Positions 25,596 through 34,562 of a stretch of 64,000 nucleotides of DNA are shown in pieces. The stretch spans positions 1 through 64,000 of the forward strand of contig JBAUGX010000176.1 of NCBI GenBank assembly GCA_049679965.1, given 5' to 3'. The notes below the pieces were generated by a model. That model made no database searches. It was not told the DNA's origin and saw only the letters and a list, made by a program, of their open reading frames with translations. How positions within the stretch are numbered: the stretch's first letter is position 1; each line of letters begins with the position of its first letter. This stretch comes from 2-12-FULL-65-11 sp049679965. GTDB taxonomy: Bacteria; Acidobacteriota; Vicinamibacteria; Vicinamibacterales; CAVVIG01. Made by a program: the position numbers and the translations under genes.

Positions 25596-26774
25596 ATGCC
25601 GGAATCTAAACGTATACTTGAGCCCGTGTCCCAGCGCTGCACGGTGCTGATTGCCGCGCCCGACTTGATGCCAAAGCTCAAAGAGCGCGCGGCAGAGTCG
25701 GCCGGCGGCGAGCTCCTGACCTTTTCGGACACCGACGCGCTGCGCGCGCTCGAGGCCATCCTGAAGCGGAAGCCCAGCGTGGTCGCCATTGAGCAGCGCT
25801 TCTCCACCACGCCCCGCGGACAGGCCCTCATCAATCGCATGAAGGCCGATCCGACCCTGGGCCAGTCGGAGATTCGGCTCATCTCGCAGGACGGCACGCA
25901 CACCCTGATTTCGGGGCCTGCCGCCTCTGCTCCAGCCGAGGCGGCCAAGCCTGCCGCCAAGCCAGCCGGCCCGCCGGCGACCGACGTGTGGAGTGACGCC
26001 CAGCCGCGGCGCGTCGACGTCATGCCGGTCGCGGCCAAACCGGCGGCCCCGCCCAAGGCGATTGCGCCGGCCGCGCCCGTCAGGCCCGCGCCGCCACCGG
26101 CTCCGCCGGTGAAGCCCATCCAGCAGGCCCGATCCCCTATTTCTGTTCCGCCACCAGCACCAGCAGCGAAACCCGCCGTCGCGCGCGAGCCGGTGGTACC
26201 CGCGGTGGTGGATGATCGGCGAATCGAGGCCGAGGGGCTGGTCGAGTCGATCGATCTGGCCGTCGAATCCGAATCCGCCGGGATTGAGCTGCCGGCTGAT
26301 TGGATCGAACAGACGTCAGACACCAGGGAGGTCGGGGAAGCGGTCCCCATCAATTTGGACAAGGCGGGTGATGACACGGCCAAGGTGGCCACACCCGCCG
26401 CGCCCGCCCCGCCGACTGCCCCTCCGGCCACGGTCGAGACGGCGCCGGTCGTCGCCGCGCTGCTGGACCAGACGGGGACGCGCCGCGCGGCGCGCTTCAA
26501 GACCGACGACGCGGCGGGCCTGACGCTCGATGGGGACGCCGCGAAGCTGGTGGATCTATCCTCGCTCGGTGCGCAGGTGCTCTCGAGCGCCGTACTGAAG
26601 CCCAATCAGCGCGTGCGGCTGGCGCTGACCGACAAGCAGGGTTCCTTGAGATTCAGCGGATCGGTCGCGTGGGCCTTGTTCGAGATCCCGCCGCGCTACC
26701 GGGCAGGCATTGCCTTTGTCGACGCCGACCCCAAAGCGGTCGACGCGTTCTGCGAACGACACAAGAAGACCTAG
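25596..26774 (+). CDS. PilZ-domain protein with receiver-like N-terminus
   Basis: 392 residues in three parts. Residues 1-110 resemble a degenerate receiver-like fold (VLIAAPDLMPKLKERA, VVAIEQRF, IRLISQDG). Residues 110-290 are a Pro/Ala linker. The last 100 residues form a PilZ domain with the c-di-GMP motif RRAARFK and the later LVDLSSLGAQV in place of the usual D/NxSxxG. It probably senses c-di-GMP; the window also encodes a GGDEF-EAL protein. ATG 25596 has no ribosome binding site; GTG 25626, just after a TATACT element, may be the true start and would shorten it by ten residues. Confidence 0.78.
   Translation: MPESKRILEPVSQRCTVLIAAPDLMPKLKERAAESAGGELLTFSDTDALRALEAILKRKPSVVAIEQRFSTTPRGQALINRMKADPTLGQSEIRLISQDGTHTLISGPAASAPAEAAKPAAKPAGPPATDVWSDAQPRRVDVMPVAAKPAAPPKAIAPAAPVRPAPPPAPPVKPIQQARSPISVPPPAPAAKPAVAREPVVPAVVDDRRIEAEGLVESIDLAVESESAGIELPADWIEQTSDTREVGEAVPINLDKAGDDTAKVATPAAPAPPTAPPATVETAPVVAALLDQTGTRRAARFKTDDAAGLTLDGDAAKLVDLSSLGAQVLSSAVLKPNQRVRLALTDKQGSLRFSGSVAWALFEIPPRYRAGIAFVDADPKAVDAFCERHKKT
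25613..25618 (+). promoter_or_regulatory. -10 element TATACT before the PilZ gene
   Basis: TATACT places the transcription start near 25625, almost on GTG 25626. The -35 region is poor. If real, the PilZ mRNA is leaderless and ATG 25596 cannot be used. Confidence 0.35.
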
Positions 26775-26781
26775 GCGGTCT

Positions 26782-26816
26782 TCAAATCTGCAATCTGAAA
26801 TCCAACTTCTGCAATG
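26782..26816. repeat. Heptanucleotide repeat, copy 2 (five degenerate heptads)
   Basis: TCAAATC, TGCAATC, TGAAATC, CAACTTC and TGCAATG follow in register. The array supplies the last codons and stop of purA (DFRLQI) and ends 8 nt from the PilZ stop. Confidence 0.65.
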
Positions 26817-28086
26817 CCATGACGTCATCCCTGATGATCGTGTCGTGACGCTCCGAGCCGGTTGAGACAATGGCCGCGGGCACCCCCGATACCGCTTCGA
26901 GCCGTGCGATGTAGCGCTGCGCCGCTTCCGGCAGCTCCTCGAACCGTCTGACGCCGCGGGTCGGCGTCGACCAGCCCGGCATCGATTCGTAGACTGGCTC
27001 GCACGCCGCCAGCTGACCGACGTCTGACGGAAAGTCGGTCAGCGTGCGGGAGCCGCAGCGATAGGCGGTGCAGATGTCGATCCGCTCGAGCCCGTCGAGG
27101 ACGTCCAGTTTGGTGAGCGCGAGCGCATCGAGCCCGTTGATGCGGACGCCGTACCGCGCGACCACCGCGTCGTACCATCCGCACCGGCGCGGCCGGCCGG
27201 TGACCGAGCCGTACTCCTGTCCGCTCTCGCGCAGCCGCTGACCGGCCTCCCCGAAGAGCTCCGTGGGCAGCGGCCCCTCGCCGACGCGGGTCGTGTACGC
27301 CTTGACCACGCCAATGACCGCGTCAATCGCGCGCGAGCTGACGCCGAGCCCGGTGCACACGCCGCCGATTGAGGCGCTCGATGAGGTGACGTACGGGTAG
27401 GTGCCGTGATCGATGTCGAGCATCGTGCCCTGCGCGCCCTCGAAGAGGATCGGCCGGCCCGCTTGCCTCGCCTCATGGAGCATCAGCGACACGTCGCCGA
27501 CCCACGGACGAATGCGCTCGCCGTACTGGAGCAACTGTTCAAAGACCGGACGCCAGTCCATCGTGCTGTCGTGGACGAGCCGGTTTCTGGCTGTGACGTT
27601 ATCGCGCACGTTCTGCTCGAGCCCGGCCGGGTCGGCCAGGTCGCCAACGCGGACGCCGCGCCGCGCGATCTTGTCCTCGTAGGCGGGGCCGATGCCCCGC
27701 GAGGTGGTGCCGATCTTGCGGTCCCCGCGGCGTGCTTCGAGCAGGAGGTCCAGATCGCGATGGTACGGCAGGATCACATGCGCTTTGTCGCTGATGACGA
27801 TGCGCCGATCGGCGTCGATGCCAGCCCGCAGCAGTTCGTCGACTTCGGCGAGCAGCGCCTGAGGATCGACGACCACGCCGTTGCCAATCACGCATGTGAC
27901 GCCCGGATGCAAAATGCCCGACGGAATCAGCCGCAGGATGAATTTCGTGCCGTTGACGTACACCGTGTGGCCGGCGTTGTGCCCGCCCTGGTACCGCGCG
28001 ACAATTTTGAAGTGGGCCGTCAGCAGATCGACGATCTTCCCCTTGCCTTCGTCGCCCCACTGCGCCCCAAGCACTGCGAGATTCAT
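26782..28086 (-). CDS. purA: Adenylosuccinate synthetase
   Basis: 434 residues. GTP loop GAQWGDEGKGKIVD at the N-terminus, then GGHNAGHTV, GTTSRGIGPAYEDK and TKLDVLDGL: complete PurA. Makes adenylosuccinate from IMP and aspartate. It is convergent with the PilZ gene, and its last nine codons are made of the heptamer repeat, so the C-terminus KLDFRLQI is probably lineage specific. It shares an AT-rich 92-nt promoter region with the divergent ATPase gene. Confidence 0.96.
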   Translation of the reverse strand: MNLAVLGAQWGDEGKGKIVDLLTAHFKIVARYQGGHNAGHTVYVNGTKFILRLIPSGILHPGVTCVIGNGVVVDPQALLAEVDELLRAGIDADRRIVISDKAHVILPYHRDLDLLLEARRGDRKIGTTSRGIGPAYEDKIARRGVRVGDLADPAGLEQNVRDNVTARNRLVHDSTMDWRPVFEQLLQYGERIRPWVGDVSLMLHEARQAGRPILFEGAQGTMLDIDHGTYPYVTSSSASIGGVCTGLGVSSRAIDAVIGVVKAYTTRVGEGPLPTELFGEAGQRLRESGQEYGSVTGRPRRCGWYDAVVARYGVRINGLDALALTKLDVLDGLERIDICTAYRCGSRTLTDFPSDVGQLAACEPVYESMPGWSTPTRGVRRFEELPEAAQRYIARLEAVSGVPAAIVSTGSERHDTIIRDDVMALQKLDFRLQI

Positions 28087-28137
28087 AAGCGAGCTAAGAT
28101 TCTACGCGAGTCAAGGAAAAAATATTTCATTTTCAAA

Positions 28138-28166
28138 TTGACAATGCTCGCGCGCCTTCTTAGTGT
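28138..28166 (+). promoter_or_regulatory. σ70-type promoter of the AAA ATPase gene
   Basis: TTGACA (28138-28143), 17-nt spacer, TAGTGT (28161-28166). Predicted start about 28173, only some 6 nt before ATG 28179, so the transcript would be almost leaderless. Confidence 0.6.
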
Positions 28167-28178
28167 CTACTCTTTCGC

Positions 28179-29342
28179 ATGCTGACACCCCGTACCGCCT
28201 TGACGCGTCGCGTCCTTGCGGCGCTCGACGCGTCGCCGTCCCGGATTCCGGTCCTGGTTGGCGGATGCGGCAGCGGACGCACGACGCTGTTGCAGCAACT
28301 GCGCGATCGTCTCGGGCGGACCGGCGTCCAGTACATCGATGTCGAGCGCACCGCGACCACACCGGAGCGCTTCCTGCGCGCCGTCGCAGCCACGTCTCCG
28401 TTTCCGATCAGCGAGGGCGCGCCCAACGGCGCCCGCGCCGCGTTCGAGACCACGCTGGCGTTCTTCACACGCGCGCGCACCGGCGGCAACGAGCCCGCGA
28501 CGTTCCTGCTCGACGAGTTCCTCGAGCTTCGCACCTTTGAGAGCTTTCCGGGCCTGCGCCGGGTGCTGAGCGAGCTCATCGACGGCCTCTCGGCCACGCC
28601 GAACCGCTTCGTGGTGACCAGCCGCTACGTCGCGCGGACATTGCGGCTCTTGCGAGATCGTTCCTCACGCTTTGAAGTGATTCATGTACCGGCACTTACG
28701 GCCGAGGACGTCCTCGACATCCTCGGGCCCCTGCCCGGCGCCGACGCCCATGCCACAGAGCTCGTCGCCCGCGCCGTCCTCGCGCTCTCTGAGGGCCGGC
28801 CGGCCTACGTCCGGGCGCTGGTCGACGAGCTGACACTCATGCACGCGCAGCGCGGCCAGGGGGCCCAGGGGGCGATGACCGGCCGCGACCCGGTCGGCGC
28901 CCTCTCGGCGCTCTTCTCGCCGGGCGGCCAGCTGGCCAAGAGCTGCGGCTTCTGCTACGAGCTGCGCCTACATCGCGCGCGCGGCTACGGCGCGCTCAAG
29001 GCGATTCTCGAGATTCTCGCCGACGAAGAAGGGCTCACCCTCACCGAGATCTCGCACCGCCTGCAGCGGACGCCCGGGTCGACCAAAGACTACTTGTCCT
29101 GGCTCGAGGACGTCGATCTGGTGACGTTCCGCCAGAAGCGCTATACGTACACCGACCCCCTGCTGCGCGTGTGGGTGCGACTGTACTGCCGGGCCTCGGC
29201 TCCCTCCGACGACGATCTCGCCCGCGAGGTCCATCGCTACGCGCTCCCGCGGCTGCCGCAGGCCGAGCCCATCCGGCAGGCCGAGCCGACCTACGCCATG
29301 GCGACCGCGGGCTCTCCGACTGGACTGATCGAGATCGACTGA
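28179..29342 (+). CDS. AAA/STAND-like ATPase with C-terminal winged-helix
   Basis: 387 residues. The Walker A-like loop is GGCGSGRTTLLQQL and the Walker B region TFLLDEFLEL, followed by a sensor segment FVVTSRYVART. The C-terminal 120 residues (LTEISHRLQRTPGSTKDYLSWLEDVDLVTF...DPLLRVWVRLY) form a winged helix as in archaeal-type ATPase (PF01637-like) families. Function unknown; such proteins often act as regulators or in defence. Divergent from purA. Translation probably starts from a nearly leaderless transcript. Confidence 0.75.
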   Translation: MLTPRTALTRRVLAALDASPSRIPVLVGGCGSGRTTLLQQLRDRLGRTGVQYIDVERTATTPERFLRAVAATSPFPISEGAPNGARAAFETTLAFFTRARTGGNEPATFLLDEFLELRTFESFPGLRRVLSELIDGLSATPNRFVVTSRYVARTLRLLRDRSSRFEVIHVPALTAEDVLDILGPLPGADAHATELVARAVLALSEGRPAYVRALVDELTLMHAQRGQGAQGAMTGRDPVGALSALFSPGGQLAKSCGFCYELRLHRARGYGALKAILEILADEEGLTLTEISHRLQRTPGSTKDYLSWLEDVDLVTFRQKRYTYTDPLLRVWVRLYCRASAPSDDDLAREVHRYALPRLPQAEPIRQAEPTYAMATAGSPTGLIEID

Positions 29343-29347
29343 GGACG

Positions 29348-29375
29348 ACTTCAGACCTCACACTTGAGACTTCTC
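29348..29375. repeat. Heptanucleotide repeat, copy 3 (four degenerate heptads)
   Basis: ACTTCAG, ACCTCAC, ACTTGAG and ACTTCTC in register, between the convergent ATPase and phosphatase genes, 5 nt after the ATPase stop. Confidence 0.7.
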
Positions 29376-29379
29376 TAGT

Positions 29380-31014
29380 CTAGCCGTCGTACCTCACGAC
29401 AATGATCGTGACGTCGTCGTTCGCCGTCGCCTCGCCGCAGAACGTGCGGACATCCGCGAGCAGCGCATCGAGCAGCGCCTCGGGCGGATCCTGGCGGTGG
29501 GCCTCGATCGAGGCGAGCAGCCGCTGGTCGGTGAACTCGGTGCCTTCCATGTCGAGCGCCTCGGTCACCCCGTCGCTGAAGATGATGATGAAGTCGCCGC
29601 GGTTGAGCGTCAGCGTCTCCTGCTCGAATATCGCGTTCTCGAAGAGGCCCAGCACGAGGCCGCCGGTCTCGAGCCGCCGGACGCCGCCGCTCGACGACAC
29701 CAGCATCGGCGCATTGTGGCCGGCGTTCGAGTAGGTGAACGAGCCGTCCTTGCCCAGCATGCCGTAGAAGGACGTGAGAAACCGCGCCTCGATCGCGCGC
29801 CGGAACAGGCCCGCGTTGAGGCGGGCCATGACCGACGCCGCGGTCTGCTGATAGGTGGCCTCGGCGCTGAACATCCCGAGCACCGCGGCGGCCAGCAGGG
29901 CCGCCGGGGCGCCCTTCCCGGCGACGTCGCCGAGGATGAAGCCGAACCCGCCGGCGGGCAGATCGACGTAGTCGAAGAAATCGCCGCCGACGGCCCGGCA
30001 CGGCACCGATCGGCCGGCCGTGGTGAAAAACGTCCCCGTGCGGCTCGCAACCGGCAGCAGCGATTGCTGGATGGCCGCGGCGACCTTGAGCTCTTGCTCG
30101 AACTTCGCCTTGTCGAGCGCCTCGCGGTAGAGCCGTGCGTTCTCGATCGCCATCGCCGCCTCGGTGCTGAGGGCGGCGAGGGCCGCCGACACCGACGGCG
30201 GGCGCAGGGCACCGCGTTGACGGCTATCGAGATACAGCACGCCGATGATGCGCTCCTCGCTCGCCTCCTCGCGGCGCTCCACGTAGCGGACGAGGCGGAG
30301 CGGCGTGCACAGGACGTTCCGAATCCCGAGCGCCACCGTGCCGGTGTGTTGTTGCGCGAGGTTGCCGTCGAGCAGATCGTCGACGATCGTCTCCTGGCCG
30401 GTCGCGAACACCTGTTCGGGCACCTTCCGGCTGGTCTCGAACGTCCGGCCCGACAGCGAAACGTGGCCCCGTGCCCGCGCCAGTTTGAACTCGAGCTCGC
30501 CCCGATGGTTGGCGAGCATGATGAATCCGCGCTCGGCGCCGGTCACCTCGATGGCCGAATCGATGACCAGGGTGAGCACGTCGTCGAGCACGCGGCCCGA
30601 GCCGAGCGCGCGAAGCCCTTCGAGCAGCCGCGCCATATGCGAGAGGAGCTCGGTGGCGGCGGTGACGGCGCTCCGTTCCTGGTCCCCAGCCACTCGCGAG
30701 TCGTCGTCATCGACGAGAAACGTGATCTCGTTGTCGTCGGTCTGGCCCAGGCGAATGCGATCGCCGTGCGTGAGCAGGATCTGCGTGACACGCTCGCCCC
30801 TCACGTAGGTGCCGAACTTCGACCCGCAGTCCTTGAGCGTGGTGGCGCCGTTGATGGTGATGATCTCGGCATGAAGGCGAGACACGCCGCCACCCACGAC
30901 GCGGATGTCGGTCTCAGTGCGGCGGCCGAGAGTCAGGGACGGCTTGTCGATGACGACGACCTTGCGGCCCGTCTCGTCGCGGATGAGCAGGCGCGGGGCG
31001 ACGTCTTCGGCCAC
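29380..31014 (-). CDS. FHA-GAF-PP2C (SpoIIE/RsbU-type) phosphatase
   Basis: 544 residues. An FHA domain at residues 1-105 (LGRRTETDI, SRLHAEI, GSKFGT) is followed by a GAF domain (about 130-310) and a SpoIIE-type PP2C domain with AVGGDFFDYV, LGDVAGKG, NAGHNAP and DGVTEA. It should dephosphorylate a STAS protein after reading a phosphothreonine signal through FHA. GTG 31014 lies 2 nt after the stop of the STAS gene, its obvious partner. Confidence 0.9.
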   Translation of the reverse strand: MAEDVAPRLLIRDETGRKVVVIDKPSLTLGRRTETDIRVVGGGVSRLHAEIITINGATTLKDCGSKFGTYVRGERVTQILLTHGDRIRLGQTDDNEITFLVDDDDSRVAGDQERSAVTAATELLSHMARLLEGLRALGSGRVLDDVLTLVIDSAIEVTGAERGFIMLANHRGELEFKLARARGHVSLSGRTFETSRKVPEQVFATGQETIVDDLLDGNLAQQHTGTVALGIRNVLCTPLRLVRYVERREEASEERIIGVLYLDSRQRGALRPPSVSAALAALSTEAAMAIENARLYREALDKAKFEQELKVAAAIQQSLLPVASRTGTFFTTAGRSVPCRAVGGDFFDYVDLPAGGFGFILGDVAGKGAPAALLAAAVLGMFSAEATYQQTAASVMARLNAGLFRRAIEARFLTSFYGMLGKDGSFTYSNAGHNAPMLVSSSGGVRRLETGGLVLGLFENAIFEQETLTLNRGDFIIIFSDGVTEALDMEGTEFTDQRLLASIEAHRQDPPEALLDALLADVRTFCGEATANDDVTIIVVRYDG

Positions 31015-31016
31015 GG

Positions 31017-31367
31017 TTACACCGTTGCGGAGAAGCTGTCGATGGCATCGGCTTCCCGGTCGTAGCACTCGAACACGGAGATGAGCTTGGTGATCGTCAG
31101 CAGAACCGTGGTCCGCGGCGTCAGACGGGACAGCTTGAGGGACCCGCCTTTGTTCCTGGTGGTCGCGTACGCCTGGACCAGTTCGCCCAGGCCCGCGCTG
31201 TCGAGCGATGACACGCCGCCCAGGTCCACGACGAGCTTCCGCCGGCCCTGCAGAATCAGACTTCGCACTTTGTCCTTCAGCATCACGTCGCCGCCATGAT
31301 TCAGCGTGAGGTCACCGCTCACGACCAGGACCACGACGTCGCCGACCAGCCGTTCGTCGAGCTGCAT
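31017..31367 (-). CDS. STAS-domain anti-sigma factor antagonist
   Basis: 116 residues, the size of SpoIIAA/RsbV. The phosphorylatable Ser57 lies in SSLDSAGLGEL. It acts in partner switching: unphosphorylated, it binds an anti-sigma kinase. It lies between RNase III and the FHA-GAF-PP2C phosphatase, with another phosphatase at the head of the operon. No RsbW-like kinase or sigma factor is encoded in the window. Confidence 0.92.
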   Translation of the reverse strand: MQLDERLVGDVVVLVVSGDLTLNHGGDVMLKDKVRSLILQGRRKLVVDLGGVSSLDSAGLGELVQAYATTRNKGGSLKLSRLTPRTTVLLTITKLISVFECYDREADAIDSFSATV

Positions 31368-31388
31368 CCGGGCGGATTATACCCTTCC

Positions 31389-32333
31389 TCAACTCCGCAA
31401 CTTCTCGAGCGCCAGGCGAGCCGCCTCCTGCTCCGCCTCCTTCTTGCTCCCGCCGGTGGCCTGCGCCAGAGGCTCGCCCCGGACCGCGACCTCCACCTCG
31501 AACTGCTTGCGGTGATCCGGACCCGTGGTGCCGACCAGGCGGTACTCCGGCAGTGAGGCGTCGCGCGCCTGCAGGATCTCCTGGAGGGCCGACTTGTAGT
31601 CCTCGCCCGCCACGCCGTGGCGGCGGACATCGGCCAGCAGGCCGCCGAACTCGCGCACGAGAAAGGCGCGGACGTGCTCGATGCCGCCGTCCAGATAGAT
31701 CGCCGCGATGAGCGCCTCGTACCCGTCGGCCAATAGCGCTTGCTTATGGCGGCCCCCGGTCTTTTCCTCGCCGCGCCCGAGCAGCAGGTGATCGCCGAGC
31801 TTCAGCCGCTCGGCCTGCCTGGCGAGGGTGGTCGTCGACACGAGCGCAGCCTTGGTCTTCGACTTGCTGCCCTCGTCGAATTCCGGGAATTCGGCGAACA
31901 ACAGGTCGGCGATGACGAATCCCAGCACGGCGTCGCCCAGGAACTCGAGCGACTCGTTGTCGATCACACCGCCGCTCACGTCCTCATGGGCCTTCGAGGT
32001 GTGCGTCATCGCGTGCTCGAGCAGCCCCCGATCGCGAAACCGGTAGTCGATGGCCCGCTCCAGCGATTCGAACTCGTCGCGCAGGCGCACGACCTTCTGT
32101 CCGGTGAGCTCGGTGCGGTGGTCGGCGATCATCCGCCGCGCCACGTCGGCGTCGGTCGAATGGACCGAGATCTGGATCTCGCCGAGGGTGTTGACCGCCA
32201 TGGGAAAGACCGAAGGCGGCGACTGGCTGGCGACCACCGAGGGCACGCCGTGCGCCTCGAGCAGCCCGCGCACGACGCTGGCCTCGACGTCGGACCGTGT
32301 GCGGAAAATGACGATGAGATCGGTCACGGACAT
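31389..32333 (-). CDS. rnc: DUF2007-RNase III fusion
   Basis: 314 residues, against about 230 for ordinary RNase III. Residues 1-75 (LIVIFRTRSDVEASVVRGLLEAHGVPSVV...) form a DUF2007 domain, usually a stand-alone small protein of unknown function. The RNase III domain begins near 85 with the signature NESLEFLGDAVL (126-137), and a dsRNA-binding domain ends the protein (GGSKKEAEQEAARLAL). Catalytic residues appear intact. ATG 32333 comes 2 nt after the phosphatase stop, and no separate start fits the RNase III part, so the fusion is real in this reading. Confidence 0.9.
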   Translation of the reverse strand: MSVTDLIVIFRTRSDVEASVVRGLLEAHGVPSVVASQSPPSVFPMAVNTLGEIQISVHSTDADVARRMIADHRTELTGQKVVRLRDEFESLERAIDYRFRDRGLLEHAMTHTSKAHEDVSGGVIDNESLEFLGDAVLGFVIADLLFAEFPEFDEGSKSKTKAALVSTTTLARQAERLKLGDHLLLGRGEEKTGGRHKQALLADGYEALIAAIYLDGGIEHVRAFLVREFGGLLADVRRHGVAGEDYKSALQEILQARDASLPEYRLVGTTGPDHRKQFEVEVAVRGEPLAQATGGSKKEAEQEAARLALEKLRS

Positions 32334-32335
32334 GA

Positions 32336-34519
32336 CTATTTCACAGGCCCCGCAAGCTCCGCGGTCCGGGCGCCGGTCGTGGTGGTGGTGACCGGCAGGC
32401 GGTCGACCCTCAACAGGATCATCGTCATGTCGTCGTGCTGCGGCGCGCCTCCCACGAAGGCCTCGACTTCGCGCAGCACCCGCTCACGCAGCTGGTCGGG
32501 CGGCAGGTCCGCGTGTCGTTCGAGCACCCGGCCCAGGCGCGTTTCGCCAAAGCAATCGTCGGCGCTGTTCATGGCTTCGCTGATGCCATCGGTGAAAAAG
32601 ACGTACAGATCGCCCTCCTTCAACGGGATGGTCTCTTCCACGAGCAGTCGCTCGAACAGCGGACCGGCGCCATCGATTTTCAAGCCGAGCACCAGCCCGT
32701 CCGGGGCCAGGATCTGGGCGGCGCGCGACGGCGCGCCAGGCCCGGGCACGTGGATGAGGGGGGTGTGGCCGGCCCGCGCGTAGGTCATGGTCCCCGCCCG
32801 CCGATCGACGATGGCGTAGGTCATCGTGATGAAGCTGCGCGGGTCCAGGTGCGCCGAGATGATCCGGTTCGCGCTGATGAGGAGATCGCGGGGCGACGCG
32901 TGGATCTGGCACAGCGACAACATGAGGCCCTTGAGCTCGGCCATGTAGAGCGCCGCGGAGGTGCCTTTGCCCGACACGTCGGCGACGAGCACGCCCACGC
33001 GGCCGTCGTCGATCGGCAGAAAATCGTAGTAGTCGCCGCCCACCTCCCGCGCGGGCACGCAGAGCGCGGTGACCGACAGGCCGGGCATGAGGAGCGGCCC
33101 CTGCGGCAGGAGCGACATCTGGATTTCGTGCGCGATACGCAGCTCCTCTTCCAGACGCTTCTTCTCCGCCGACACCCGTAACAGATCCTCGATGCTTGAC
33201 GTCATCGAATTGAACGACTGGGCCAGCTCGCCGAGCTGATCCTCGGCCGTCACGGCGATCTTGTGGGTGAAATCACCCTGCCGCACGCGCTCGGTCCCCA
33301 CGAACAGCTCGTGGACCGATCCGGTGATCGACTTGGCCAGGGTGAGCCCGACAACGAGTGCGACGACCTCGATGACGAGGAACAGGCCGCCGACCACGAT
33401 CAGCAGCACGAGCAGCAGGGCCTGGCCGATGCTGCGGTTGCCGATGAGCCCCTGCGCCGCCACGATCCGGGCGTAGATACCCGACAGGCTGACCTGGGTC
33501 GACACGAGCAGCGGCTGCGTCTCGCCGGTTTCCCAGTCGCGATAGTCGAGGAACGTCACCCACCCGAGTGGCGCACTCGTCGTCTCGAAGGGACGATTCG
33601 CCGGCGGCGCGCTGCTCCCGCGACGATCGACGGCGGTGATACTTCTCAGGATCACGCCGGTCTGACGCCGCAGCCGCTCGATCGCGTCGCCCTCGACCGG
33701 CAGATCGACGATGACGCCGTAGCGCGGCGCCGTCGAGTCGGGGAACGCGACGGCGCGCACGAGCACGTGCGTGTCGCCCCCCGCAGCGTACGCGAACAGC
33801 GCGCTCACGCCGTCGCAGCCAATCCAGCTCGGCACGGCGGTGGGGGGCGCCAGGTGGGTCCACGGCCCCGCCCTGGCCGACGGCGGTGCGGGAGGGCGCG
33901 CAGGCAAAGTCGCCACGCCCGACGCCGTGGCGCAGGGTCGATCGACCGGCACGACCGCCATCGACGCGCCGGCAAGCTCCGGCGCGAGCGTCTTGAGCTT
34001 CCGATCCAGTACCGCGGCCACGTCTCTCCCGATGCCGCCCTGCACTTCGAGCGCCGCGCTCGTCGCCAGCAGGCGCGCGCGGTCGTCGAGCGCGGTGAGC
34101 TCCGCCTGGACCAGATACGAGCTGAAGTTGAAGAACAGCAGCAGGCCGCACAGCATGAAGAACGCGCCGACGAGCATCACCGGCACGACGCCGATGAAGA
34201 CGTACGACAGGATCAGCTTGCGGCGCACGCGCCACAGCAGTCGCCGCCTGGCGATCAGAAAGAGACGGAAGAGAAAGTAGATCGCGCCCACCGCGATCGC
34301 CACGCCGGCGGCCGTATCCAGCAGCGTCAACAGCGCCGAGAGCGTGAGCAGGTCGCGCGCGTTTACGAAGTCGGGGTCCGAGGGCGCGCTCGTCGCGAGC
34401 TGGGCGAGATAGACGAGCGCCTTGAGCCCGAGGCCGGCGAGGATCGCGCGACCGGGCAGCGTGCCGAGAAGCGTGCGGAGAAAGACCGCGGCTTGCGACC
34501 TGACGCGTGGAGCGGCCAT
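32336..34519 (-). CDS. Membrane HAMP-PP2C (RsbU-like) phosphatase
   Basis: 727 residues. Three N-terminal membrane helices are followed by an external sensor region (about 140-350), a fourth helix (LLLVLLIVVGGLFLVIEVVALV), a HAMP domain ending QLGELAQSFNSM, a short coiled coil (EKKRLEEELRIAHEIQMSLLP) and a SpoIIE phosphatase with VGGDYYDF, VADVSGKG, ARAGHTP and DGISEA. It probably transduces an external signal to the STAS protein two genes downstream. First gene of the four-gene operon. Confidence 0.9.
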   Translation of the reverse strand: MAAPRVRSQAAVFLRTLLGTLPGRAILAGLGLKALVYLAQLATSAPSDPDFVNARDLLTLSALLTLLDTAAGVAIAVGAIYFLFRLFLIARRRLLWRVRRKLILSYVFIGVVPVMLVGAFFMLCGLLLFFNFSSYLVQAELTALDDRARLLATSAALEVQGGIGRDVAAVLDRKLKTLAPELAGASMAVVPVDRPCATASGVATLPARPPAPPSARAGPWTHLAPPTAVPSWIGCDGVSALFAYAAGGDTHVLVRAVAFPDSTAPRYGVIVDLPVEGDAIERLRRQTGVILRSITAVDRRGSSAPPANRPFETTSAPLGWVTFLDYRDWETGETQPLLVSTQVSLSGIYARIVAAQGLIGNRSIGQALLLVLLIVVGGLFLVIEVVALVVGLTLAKSITGSVHELFVGTERVRQGDFTHKIAVTAEDQLGELAQSFNSMTSSIEDLLRVSAEKKRLEEELRIAHEIQMSLLPQGPLLMPGLSVTALCVPAREVGGDYYDFLPIDDGRVGVLVADVSGKGTSAALYMAELKGLMLSLCQIHASPRDLLISANRIISAHLDPRSFITMTYAIVDRRAGTMTYARAGHTPLIHVPGPGAPSRAAQILAPDGLVLGLKIDGAGPLFERLLVEETIPLKEGDLYVFFTDGISEAMNSADDCFGETRLGRVLERHADLPPDQLRERVLREVEAFVGGAPQHDDMTMILLRVDRLPVTTTTTGARTAELAGPVK

Positions 34520-34524
34520 CGGCG

Positions 34525-34553
34525 TGGACTTCGGGATACTAACAGAGTATCGT
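34525..34553 (+). promoter_or_regulatory. Promoter of the cystathionine lyase-like gene
   Basis: TGGACT (34525-34530), 17-nt spacer, TATCGT (34548-34553). The start would fall near 34560, 3 nt before GTG 34563. It fits a leaderless transcript. Confidence 0.4.
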
Positions 34554-34562
34554 AGCGGGCTC

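Noticed and set aside
29497..31065. 522-residue plus-strand frame opposite the FHA-GAF-PP2C gene
   Set aside because: It is low in hydrophobic residues and has no family, while the minus strand contains clear domains.
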